Made by a program: the position numbers and the translations under genes. From the NCBI GenBank assembly GCA_048976805.1, contig JBHGUR010000082.1:1-64000 (forward strand): a stretch of 64,000 bases of DNA. Direction: 5' to 3'. Origin of the DNA: Ectobacillus sp048976805. Lineage in GTDB: Bacteria; Bacillota; Bacilli; Bacillales; Bacillaceae_G. The notes beneath the pieces are model-generated. The model ran no database searches, was not told the DNA's origin, and worked only from the letters and a program-made list of their open reading frames with translations. This document shows positions 51,505 through 58,966 of this stretch, piece after piece (within the stretch, counting starts at the first letter, position 1; every line of letters begins with the position of its first letter).

Positions 51505-51536
51505 AAAAACAGGGATACTCATATATCTCTGTTTTT
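51505..51536 (+). terminator. yqfU terminator, now displaced
   Basis: AAAAACAGGGAT and ATCTCTGTTTTT pair around 8 bases; TATTATTTT follows. Confidence 0.65.
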
Positions 51537-51544
51537 ATTATTTT

Positions 51545-51697
51545 AGCTCTGTTAAACTTGGTTGTTGATTTTCTACTACAGGCGGACACTTTCCGCGGGC
51601 GGGGCCGAGCCGCTCCCCCGCTTTTCCCGTTGAAGTCGCCGCCCTTCGTTTCAAATCAACAAATGAATCAAAATCAATATTAACCTTTAACAGAGCC
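51545..51697 (+). mobile_element. type A element upstream of znuC (153 bp)
   Basis: Ends AGCTCTGTTAAA and TTTAACAGAGCC. Perfect 8-bp duplications ATTATTTT at 51537-51544 and 51698-51705. Carries an extra AAATGAATCAAAATCAA segment in the right arm. The insertion lies about 45 bp before the znuC -35. Confidence 0.88.
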
Positions 51698-51742
51698 ATT
51701 ATTTTATTGACGTTAGGCTCCGTTTCGTTTAGAATAAATTAG

Positions 51743-51771
51743 TTTACAAAATATATAGACTGTATTATAAT
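51743..51771 (+). promoter_or_regulatory. SigA promoter of znuC-znuB-zur
   Basis: TTTACA, 17-base spacer, TATAAT. Confidence 0.75.
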
Positions 51772-51783
51772 TCGTAAAGGAAT

Positions 51784-51804
51784 AAATCGGAATGATTCTT
51801 AATT
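51784..51804 (+). promoter_or_regulatory. putative Zur operator
   Basis: AAATCGGAAT-G-ATTCTTAATT fits the Bacillus Zur pattern (TCGTAAT-N-ATTACGA) with a few changes. It overlaps the start of transcription, suited to repression when zinc is plentiful. Confidence 0.6.
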
Positions 51805-51819
51805 GTAAAGGTGATAGAT

Positions 51820-52608
51820 ATGGAGAATGACAATCGCAACGTAGTAGAGATTCATCATTTATCATTTCGGTATGAAGCTCAAAATGTGCTGGAAGATATA
51901 CATTTAACGATTCCAAAAGGGGCATTTCTTGGATTAGTAGGGCCAAACGGTTCAGGAAAATCGACTTTATTAAAATGCCTTCTTGGGATCTTAAAGCCAA
52001 AGGAAGGAACAATCCGTTTATTTGGAACGGATATCCGTAAATTTAAAGATTGGAATAAGATCGGGTACGTATCCCAAAAGGCAAATAGCTTTAATTCCGG
52101 ATTTCCGGCAACCGTGTTTGAAGTCGTAGCAATGGGGCTTGTATCCAAGCTGGGAATGTTTCGCTTTTTAAAAAAGGCAGATAAAGAAAGGGTTTATAAG
52201 GCAATCGCCGATGTTGGGATGAGTGAATTTATACACCGCAACATCGGGGAGCTATCAGGCGGACAGCAGCAGCGCGTATTTATCGCACGTGCGCTTGTAA
52301 GCGAGCCGGAGTTGTTAATTTTAGACGAACCGACGGTAGGAGTTGATGCTGCTCATGTCCAAAGCTTTTATCATATGCTGGAAGTTTTGAATAAAAAGCT
52401 AGGCATTACCCTGCTGCTCGTTACACATGATATTGGGGCCATTTCAGATAAGGTGACGCATGTTGCCTGTTTAAATAAATATCTTCACTTCCATGGGGAG
52501 ACAGCGATATTTAATGAGCTAAAAGAGAGCGATTTGTCCTTATTCTACGGGCATCACGTTCATGTACTCGATCATAATCATGAACATGAACACGGGGGGA
52601 TACGATGA
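51820..52608 (+). CDS. znuC: zinc ABC transporter ATP-binding protein
   Basis: 262 residues. Walker A GPNGSGKST, signature LSGGQQQR, Walker B LLILDEPTVGVD and the switch His in THD. A His-rich tail (HHVHVLDHNHEHEH) suits zinc handling. ATG 51820 follows AAAGGTGAT. Overlaps znuB by ATGA. No substrate-binding lipoprotein gene is nearby, so it must be elsewhere. Confidence 0.93.
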   Translation: MENDNRNVVEIHHLSFRYEAQNVLEDIHLTIPKGAFLGLVGPNGSGKSTLLKCLLGILKPKEGTIRLFGTDIRKFKDWNKIGYVSQKANSFNSGFPATVFEVVAMGLVSKLGMFRFLKKADKERVYKAIADVGMSEFIHRNIGELSGGQQQRVFIARALVSEPELLILDEPTVGVDAAHVQSFYHMLEVLNKKLGITLLLVTHDIGAISDKVTHVACLNKYLHFHGETAIFNELKESDLSLFYGHHVHVLDHNHEHEHGGIR

Positions 52609-53438
52609 TTCAGGATTTTTTGCAATATGACTTTTTACGAAATTCATTTTATGCCGGCCTATTAATTGGTTTGGCCGCCCCCTTGTTAGGCGTATTCGTC
52701 GTTATTCGCAGATTGTCGCTCATTGCCGACGCTTTAAGCCACGTAACGCTTTCCGGAATTGCAGCGAGCCTGCTCCTGGAAAAAACAGTATTTACTGGGG
52801 GATTTATAAATCCTTTATACATGGGAATGATTTTTTCTATAGGCGGGTCGCTTTTGATTGAAAAGCTGCGCAATGTGTACAAGCATTATCAAGAGTTGGC
52901 GATTCCTATCATTTTATCAAGCGGGATTGGTCTTGGTGTAATTTTTATTTCGTTGGCAAATGGTTTTAACACGGATTTATTTAATTATTTATTCGGCAGC
53001 GTAAGTGCTGTAACCGCTACAGATTTAGGGACGATTTTCGCTGTTACGCTTTTAGTTGTCGTGATTATAGTATTGTTTTATAAAGAGTTGTTTTTGCTTT
53101 CTTTTGATGAAGAATATGCAACAGCAACCGGATTAAGAGCGAAGTGGATTCATTTTATTTTCATTATCCTTGTTGCCCTCGTTATTGCGGTATCCATGAG
53201 GGTAGTAGGCATTTTGTTAGTATCGTCTTTAATGACGCTTCCTGTAGCAGCAAGCATTCGGATTGCCAAAGGCTTTAAGCAGACGATTTTCTTTTCCGTT
53301 TTGTTTGGGGAAACAGCGGTAATCGGCGGGTTAATATTCTCTTATCAGCTTGACCTGGCGCCAGGAGGCACAATCGTGATTATTGCTGTGCTGATTTTAA
53401 TTGGGGCAATTCTTTGGAAAAAGAAAAAAACAGCGTAA
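52605..53438 (+). CDS. znuB: zinc ABC transporter permease
   Basis: 277 residues, eight or so membrane helices, ABC-3 family with the loop GLRAKWIHF and the MRVVGILLVSSLMTLPVAAS helix. Partner of znuC, with overlapping start. zur follows 13 bp later. Confidence 0.93.
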   Translation: MIQDFLQYDFLRNSFYAGLLIGLAAPLLGVFVVIRRLSLIADALSHVTLSGIAASLLLEKTVFTGGFINPLYMGMIFSIGGSLLIEKLRNVYKHYQELAIPIILSSGIGLGVIFISLANGFNTDLFNYLFGSVSAVTATDLGTIFAVTLLVVVIIVLFYKELFLLSFDEEYATATGLRAKWIHFIFIILVALVIAVSMRVVGILLVSSLMTLPVAASIRIAKGFKQTIFFSVLFGETAVIGGLIFSYQLDLAPGGTIVIIAVLILIGAILWKKKKTA

Positions 53439-53451
53439 AGTAGGGATTGGA

Positions 53452-53865
53452 ATGAATCTTCAACAAGCATTAAAGCTGATGAAAGAAAAGGGATATAAGC
53501 ACACGGGGAAGCGTGAGGAAATGCTGCGCTTGTTTTCTAGCCATAATAAATACTTAACAGCTAGAGATGTATTGGAAAGCATGAAGGATGATTATCCTGG
53601 TTTAAGCTTTGATACGATTTATCGAAACCTATCTGTGTTTGTGGAGCTTGGCATTTTAGAACAGACAGAGCTAAACGGGGAAAAGCATTTTCGATTTACA
53701 TGTTCCACAAAAGGCCATCATCATCATTTCATCTGTTTGGAATGCGGACAAACGAAAGAAATTGTTGCTTGTCCAATGAAGGAAGAATTAACAGGATTTG
53801 ACGGTTTTGAGGTAACGGGGCATAAGTTTGAAGTGTACGGAAAATGCCCAGAATGCATAAAGTAA
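53452..53865 (+). CDS. zur: zinc uptake regulator Zur (Fur family)
   Basis: 137 residues. N-terminal winged helix (GKREEMLRLFSSHNKYLTARDVLE...LSFDTIYRNL), a His run (GHHHHF) and two structural Cys pairs (CLECG and CPEC). A repressor with zinc as co-repressor. Its location in the operon it should control implies autoregulation through the site at 51784. Confidence 0.94.
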   Translation: MNLQQALKLMKEKGYKHTGKREEMLRLFSSHNKYLTARDVLESMKDDYPGLSFDTIYRNLSVFVELGILEQTELNGEKHFRFTCSTKGHHHHFICLECGQTKEIVACPMKEELTGFDGFEVTGHKFEVYGKCPECIK

Positions 53866-53876
53866 AGCTCTAGCAG

Positions 53877-53917
53877 CAAAACAGGCTTGTCAGCTATACT
53901 GACAAGCCTGTTTTTTA
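53877..53917. terminator. terminator between zur and ispG
   Basis: AAAACAGGCTTGTCAG and CTGACAAGCCTGTTTT pair around CTATA. Confidence 0.88.
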
Positions 53918-55006
53918 TTTTTCTTGCTTTGCGGCATATTCCTCCGCCAGTTTATCGACTTCTTTTTTCAATTCTTCTACCATAACAGCTTCTGGCACTT
54001 TCCGGACAATTTGCCCTTTACGGAAAAGCAGGCCTTCACCGCGTGCTCCCGCGATGCCGATATCGGCTTCACGCGCTTCGCCGGGACCGTTTACCGCACA
54101 GCCGAGCACGGCAACTTTAATCGGCGCCTTAATTTTAGAAATGTATTCCTCCACTTCATTTGCGATGCTGATCAAGTCGATTTCAATACGTCCGCATGTA
54201 GGGCAGGAAATTAATGTAGCCGCATTGGAAGCGAGGCCGAATGCTTTTAGCAATTCGCGCGCTACCTTTACTTCCTCTACAGGGTCGGCGCTTAGAGAGA
54301 TGCGCAGCGTATTTCCAATGCCCTTGCTTAAAATCGCGCCTAAGCCAGCCGCACTTTTCACTGTTCCGGCAAATAATGTTCCAGATTCCGTAATGCCAAG
54401 GTGCAACGGATACTTGAACGCTCTTGCCGCTTTTTCATATGCTTCAATTGCCAGGTTCACATCTGATGCCTTCATCGATACGATAATATCGCGGAAATTT
54501 AAATCCTCTAAAATTTTGATGTGGTGCAGGGCGCTTTCTACCATACCGTCAGCTGTTGGATATCCATATTTTTCTAAAATCCGCTTTTCTAAGGAGCCAG
54601 CGTTTACGCCGATGCGAATCGGAATGCCTCGTTCTTTTGCGGCGTTTACTACCGCTTCTACTTTTTCGCGGCGGCCGATATTGCCAGGGTTGATTCGGAT
54701 TTTATCAATGCCGCCTTCAATTGCTTTTAAAGCTAATTTGTAGTCAAAGTGAATATCGGCAACCAACGGGATGTTGATGCGTTTTTTTATGTCTGCAATG
54801 GCGTTTGCCGCCCGTTCATCCGGTACAGCAACGCGGACAATTTGGCAGCCTGCTTCTTCCAAACGTTTAATTTCAGCAATGGTTGCTTCAACATCATGCG
54901 TTTTTGTAGTTGTCATGCTTTGTATCACTACTTCATTGTTGCCGCCAATTGTTAAATTGCCAACTTTAACAGGACGCGTTTGCGTACGATGGGTAATTTC
55001 ATTCAC
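53915..55006 (-). CDS. ispG: 4-hydroxy-3-methylbut-2-en-1-yl diphosphate synthase IspG
   Basis: 363 residues. TIM barrel, then an Fe-S domain with CPTCGR and GCAVNGPGEA. Penultimate step of the MEP pathway. GTG 55006 is preferred: AAGGAGAG lies 10 bases upstream, and the family starts (M/V)xExTHRT. An ATG 21 bp further up has no site of its own. Confidence 0.96.
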   Translation of the reverse strand: MNEITHRTQTRPVKVGNLTIGGNNEVVIQSMTTTKTHDVEATIAEIKRLEEAGCQIVRVAVPDERAANAIADIKKRINIPLVADIHFDYKLALKAIEGGIDKIRINPGNIGRREKVEAVVNAAKERGIPIRIGVNAGSLEKRILEKYGYPTADGMVESALHHIKILEDLNFRDIIVSMKASDVNLAIEAYEKAARAFKYPLHLGITESGTLFAGTVKSAAGLGAILSKGIGNTLRISLSADPVEEVKVARELLKAFGLASNAATLISCPTCGRIEIDLISIANEVEEYISKIKAPIKVAVLGCAVNGPGEAREADIGIAGARGEGLLFRKGQIVRKVPEAVMVEELKKEVDKLAEEYAAKQEK

Positions 55007-55124
55007 GAATAGATCGCTCTCCTTCATAAAAGAAGTTTCATTTTCATATATGCTTTGATTCTAACCTATTGTAACAATGCCTTTAGCTGATTGACAAGAA
55101 TTATGATGCATTTCACAGAGAGTG

Positions 55125-55451
55125 TCAGTTATAGGATGGGAATTTATATGATTTTCCTATTCGCAGTTTTGATGGAGATTCTTTTGGATTCAGCTTTTGG
55201 AAATCTTTTACAACCATTTCGACAGACGGAGGCTTTCGTTTGCTGATTTGCTCTACAATTGAAAGGACAGTGTCGCCGCTTTTTACCTCAATTACTTTAT
55301 AGCTGGCGTTTTCGGTTGTTTCCTTTGGCTGCGTCGCTGTCGGTTTTGCTTTTTGTTCCGTGCGCATTAAGGGAAGCGTCCCGACTGTTATATCGTAAAA
55401 CATTGCATACCCGATTAATAATATAAACACAGTAATTGCTAACCGCTTCAT
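55125..55451 (-). CDS. yqfZ: LysM-type membrane-anchored protein YqfZ
   Basis: 108 residues: an N-terminal membrane anchor (about 4-20) and a C-terminal LysM-like fold (VIEVKSGDTVLSIVEQI...LNPKESPSKLRIGKSYKFP). Probably sits outside the membrane and binds peptidoglycan. ATG 55451 follows AAAGGAGTGGAG. Follows ispG as in B. subtilis. Confidence 0.85.
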   Translation of the reverse strand: MKRLAITVFILLIGYAMFYDITVGTLPLMRTEQKAKPTATQPKETTENASYKVIEVKSGDTVLSIVEQISKRKPPSVEMVVKDFQKLNPKESPSKLRIGKSYKFPSYN

Positions 55452-55494
55452 ATTTCTCCACTCCTTTTGTAGAGAAATATATGCTTGTCCCATG

Positions 55495-55526
55495 AAAAAA
55501 TGCCGCGGTGCGCGGCATTTTTTAAA
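55495..55526. terminator. perfect bidirectional terminator
   Basis: AAAAAATGCCGCG-GTG-CGCGGCATTTTTT. Confidence 0.9.
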
Positions 55527-55531
55527 AGGTA

Positions 55532-55658
55532 GGCTCTGTTAAACTGGATTGTTGATTTTCCACTACAGGCGGATGTTTTCCCCAGGTGGGGCCGAGCCGC
55601 TTTTCCCGCTGGAGTCGCTGCCTTTCGTTCCCAATCAACATTAGCCTTTAACAGAGCC
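55532..55658 (+). mobile_element. short type A element (127 bp) beside D repeat
   Basis: Ends GGCTCTGTTAAA and TTTAACAGAGCC; flanks AAAAGGTA (55524-55531) and AAAAGATA (55659-55666) fit an 8-bp duplication with one change. The right flank is the edge of a D repeat. Confidence 0.8.
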
Positions 55659-55662
55659 AAAA

Positions 55663-55847
55663 GATAAGAAAGTATAACTTTTTGGAGCTAGAACAGTGTC
55701 TAGCCCCAACGCCCAACGACTAGCGCACTTCGCCCATCTCCCTACGATAAGTCGACATCGGCGCTCGTGCTCTTCGTGTTTCCTTTATCTCAGTCGATGT
55801 GCTCCAGTCCAGGCGTCGCTAAGCAGGGCGACCTGCGCTTTTCTTAT
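55663..55847 (+). repeat. D-type intergenic repeat, copy 4 (long form)
   Basis: GATAAGAAAGTATAAC to GCGCTTTTCTTAT, with GTGTCTAGCCCC and GTCGACATCGGCGC inside. The last bases TTCTTAT include the complement of the yqgB TAA stop, so the repeat begins exactly at that gene's end. Confidence 0.65.
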
Positions 55848-56617
55848 GCAATCTTTTGTTTTGCAGGCGGGATTTCTTTTATAATAAGATACAGCAAAAA
55901 AAATGTAACTCCTGTAAAGATAAGCACCGGAAACGGTACGGCGGTGTGTAAAAATTTCATAACAGTAAAGAAGAATGTGGGAATGGTAAAGCTGTAGGCG
56001 GTTAATGTCCAAAGTTGCCTGTAGTTTAGCTTTCGGTTCATTTGGCCGCTTATAAACGTGCCCCCAAAAGCTAATAAAGTGATTCCTAGAAACGATATAA
56101 AGCTGTTAAATAAAAATAAGAACAGCCCGATTACAAATAAGGCAACCGGATAAATAGATTGCATAAAATCGAGAAAATCGCGAATGTCTTGTTTAGAAAT
56201 TGTAAATTCGCTAAATGAAGCGTATGAATATGTATCCGCGCGTCCTGAAGCAACAGCAATTGCTTTATCTTGCAAGAGAAAGATGCCGTCTTCATTTTTT
56301 AAAGATGCGGGGATTTCGGTTGTGTTTGGATCGAACACGAAGGTGAAATCCACTTCTTCTTTAATGATAGGCTCTTTTATGTCTGACAGAAGCTTTCCAT
56401 CTTTAATTTGAAAATCGGGGATATCAGTTTCGACGGTTTGGCTTAATAATGAGAATTGCTCCTTCATTAATTTTCCTGTTTGAATGCTTTCAGGGATTGT
56501 CGTAAGCAAGGATAGCAGGAGAATATACAATATTGTTTTTCCGATTTTCTGAAAGCGAAAACGCGCCATATCTTTTGGCGAATATAAGCTCTTATACAAT
56601 TGGGCAAATACTGACAT
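55844..56617 (-). CDS. yqgB: DUF1189 membrane protein YqgB
   Basis: 257 residues. One helix near 33-50, an extracytoplasmic loop of about 110 residues, then four helices (about 150-245). DUF1189; function unknown. ATG 56617 follows GGAGGGA. It lies between yqfZ and sodA as in B. subtilis. The stop codon lies within a D repeat. Confidence 0.85.
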   Translation of the reverse strand: MSVFAQLYKSLYSPKDMARFRFQKIGKTILYILLLSLLTTIPESIQTGKLMKEQFSLLSQTVETDIPDFQIKDGKLLSDIKEPIIKEEVDFTFVFDPNTTEIPASLKNEDGIFLLQDKAIAVASGRADTYSYASFSEFTISKQDIRDFLDFMQSIYPVALFVIGLFLFLFNSFISFLGITLLAFGGTFISGQMNRKLNYRQLWTLTAYSFTIPTFFFTVMKFLHTAVPFPVLIFTGVTFFLLYLIIKEIPPAKQKIA

Positions 56618-56773
56618 ATATTTAATCCCTCCATTAAGAATCAGCATCCTTATTGTAACGTACTCTTTGTAAGTTGAACAGAAAAAGGACGGAATTTTGT
56701 ATAGGCAAATGATTTGAAATACATAATAGAATTTGGTACTTTAAATGCATGCGGCAGCTGAGAAATTATTTTT

Positions 56774-56792
56774 CACTATTTTGAAAATAGTG
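56774..56792. promoter_or_regulatory. 19-bp palindrome in the sodA promoter
   Basis: CACTATTTT-G-AAAATAGTG is a perfect 9-1-9 palindrome placed just before a TAAAAT hexamer (56793-56798) that may be the -10. It does not look like a PerR or Fur box. Probably an operator. Confidence 0.55.
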
Positions 56793-56860
56793 TAAAATAG
56801 AAACTGGAGCACAAGCGGATCCACTTGATGCTTACATACATATATTTGGGAGGAATTACA

Positions 56861-57472
56861 ATGGCAAAATACGAATTACCACAATTACCCTATGCTTATG
56901 ATGCATTAGAGCCTCACTTCGACAAGGAAACGATGAACATTCACCATACGAAGCACCATAATACGTATGTTACTAATGTAAACGCTGCACTTGAAGGCTA
57001 TCCTGAGTTAGCGGAGAAAAGTGTAGAAGATTTAGTTTCTAACTTAAACGAAGTGCCAGAAGCAATCCGCACTGCTGTACGCAATAATGGCGGCGGTCAT
57101 GCAAACCACTCTTTATTCTGGACAATCCTTTCTCCAAATGGCGGCGGTGCGCCTGTAGGAGAGCTTGCGAAAGCAATCGAAGCTAAATTCGGCAGCTATG
57201 ACGCTTTTAAAGAGGAGTTTACAAAAGCCGCTACAACTCGCTTCGGCTCCGGCTGGGCTTGGCTTGTTGTCAACAACGGCGAATTGGAAATTACAAGCAC
57301 ACCAAACCAGGATTCGCCTTTAATGGAAGGCAAAACTCCTGTATTAGGCTTAGACGTTTGGGAGCATGCGTACTATTTGCGTTACCAAAACCGCCGTCCT
57401 GACTACATCGCTGCATTCTGGAATGTAGTAGATTGGAATGCGGTAGAAAAACGTTACCAAGAAGCAAAATAA
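56861..57472 (+). CDS. sodA: manganese superoxide dismutase SodA
   Basis: 203 residues. Metal ligands His in MNIHHTKHH, His in NHSLFW, Asp in DVWEHAYY and the following His. Gly-Gly residues around the second His (NNGGGHANH) favour Mn. Dismutates superoxide in the cytoplasm and spore coat. ATG 56861 follows GGGAGG. Confidence 0.97.
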   Translation: MAKYELPQLPYAYDALEPHFDKETMNIHHTKHHNTYVTNVNAALEGYPELAEKSVEDLVSNLNEVPEAIRTAVRNNGGGHANHSLFWTILSPNGGGAPVGELAKAIEAKFGSYDAFKEEFTKAATTRFGSGWAWLVVNNGELEITSTPNQDSPLMEGKTPVLGLDVWEHAYYLRYQNRRPDYIAAFWNVVDWNAVEKRYQEAK

Positions 57473-57477
57473 CTAAA

Positions 57478-57511
57478 ATAAAAACAGGCTGGAAACAGCC
57501 TGTTTTTATTT
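57478..57511. terminator. terminator after sodA
   Basis: AAAAACAGGCTG-GAAA-CAGCCTGTTTTT. Confidence 0.88.
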
Positions 57512-57584
57512 TCTCTCCTTTCCTTACATAATTGTCACATTCTTTGGAAGAATAAAGCGTGAAGCAAAGGAGAGTTTTACAGAT

Positions 57585-58862
57585 ATGAAAATGAAGCGTT
57601 TATTGGGTGATGTGGAAGTAAATCGAGACCTTATTTTATTGTTGACCATCGGCGGGCTGTACAGCCTCGGTATTGCTTTATCGAATACATTTGTAAATAT
57701 TTATTTATGGAAGCAAAGCAAAAACTTTTTTAACATCGGCTTGTATAACTTGGCAGTTGTTGTGGCGCAGCCTGTTACATTTGCACTAGCAGGAAGAATG
57801 GCCAAAAAAATTGACCGCATCGTTATCCTTCGTTTAGGGGTCAGCGCCTTAGCTTTATTTTTTATCACCGTTTTATTCGCTGGAACAAATGCCTCTCGCT
57901 ATATTCTTCCGATTGGCAGCGTATTAGGTGTAGGCTACGGATTTTATTGGCTGGCCTATAACTTGCTTACCTTTGAAATTACAGAACCTGATACAAGAGA
58001 TTTTTTTAATGGCTTTCTCGGCCTGTTAACATCTCTTTCCGGTATGATCGGTCCGATTTTGTCAGGATATCTGATTTCGCGCATGACGAAATGGAACGGT
58101 TATACTTTTATTTTTTTCCTTTCTTTAATCTTATTTACTATTTCGGTGATTTTAAGTTTTTTCTTATCGAGGAGAGAATGTGACGGCCGTTATGAGCTTT
58201 TGCAAGTATTCAGGGAGAGAAAGAAGGATGGGAACTGGCGCAAAATTACAATTGCGCATTTTTTTCAAGGCCTGCGGGAAGGGACCTTCGTTTTTGTTAT
58301 TTCGATTTACGTATACATTGCGACAAACAGTGAGTTTGCAATCGGGAAATTCGGGCTCATTAGCTCCGGCGTATCCTTTATTTGTTATTATTTAGCAACG
58401 CGGTTTATAAAAGATAAACTGCGAAAAAAAGCAATCCTTGCAGGAGGTATATTGTTGTATGCGTCTGTATACCTCGTTATTATCAACGTTACGTATTATA
58501 AACTTTTGTTATATGCTGCCTGTATAGCTATAGCGTATCCTATTTTGCTCGTTCCTTATATGTCGATGACATACGACGTAATTGGAAAAGCGCGCAACAT
58601 TAAGGAGCTGCGGGTCGAGTATATCGTGGTGAGAGAGTTGTTTTTAAATTTTGGAAGAATCTGTTCTATTCTTGCTTTTTTAGCTGCTGTTCGCTTTTTT
58701 GTTCCGGAAAAGAGCCTGCCCGTGTTACTTGCTGTACTAGGAGCCGGACATTTTCTTATTTATTTTGCTATTCGCAATGTCACATATCATACGAAACAGC
58801 AGACCAAAAGCGGCCTAGAGGTGTCCCGGACAAAGCAGGAGTTAACAGAGGGAGAAGGTTAA
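57585..58862 (+). CDS. yqgE: major facilitator superfamily transporter YqgE
   Basis: 425 residues, about 11-12 membrane helices with a cytoplasmic basic loop in the middle (RECDGRYELLQVFRERKKDGNWRK). MFS family; substrate unknown. AAAGGAGAG precedes the ATG. Lies between sodA and pbpA as in other Bacillus. Confidence 0.88.
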   Translation: MKMKRLLGDVEVNRDLILLLTIGGLYSLGIALSNTFVNIYLWKQSKNFFNIGLYNLAVVVAQPVTFALAGRMAKKIDRIVILRLGVSALALFFITVLFAGTNASRYILPIGSVLGVGYGFYWLAYNLLTFEITEPDTRDFFNGFLGLLTSLSGMIGPILSGYLISRMTKWNGYTFIFFLSLILFTISVILSFFLSRRECDGRYELLQVFRERKKDGNWRKITIAHFFQGLREGTFVFVISIYVYIATNSEFAIGKFGLISSGVSFICYYLATRFIKDKLRKKAILAGGILLYASVYLVIINVTYYKLLLYAACIAIAYPILLVPYMSMTYDVIGKARNIKELRVEYIVVRELFLNFGRICSILAFLAAVRFFVPEKSLPVLLAVLGAGHFLIYFAIRNVTYHTKQQTKSGLEVSRTKQELTEGEG

Positions 58863-58905
58863 CTTCTTATTTGATTTGTGATAAAATAAGAACCGTAATA
58901 GTAAA

Positions 58906-58930
58906 GGGCACCTGTTTAGCAGGTGTCCAT
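58906..58930 (+). terminator. hairpin between yqgE and pbpA
   Basis: GGGCACCTG and CAGGTGTCC pair around TTTAG. A short T-poor tail follows (ATTTCC), so attenuation is more likely than full termination. Confidence 0.5.
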
Positions 58931-58966
58931 TTCCGCTTATACGACATAGTGGAAGAGGGGGTAAGC

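Noticed and set aside
54054..54743. 229-codon open frame opposite ispG
   Set aside because: Shadow of ispG in the complementary frame; no ribosome site or recognisable domain.
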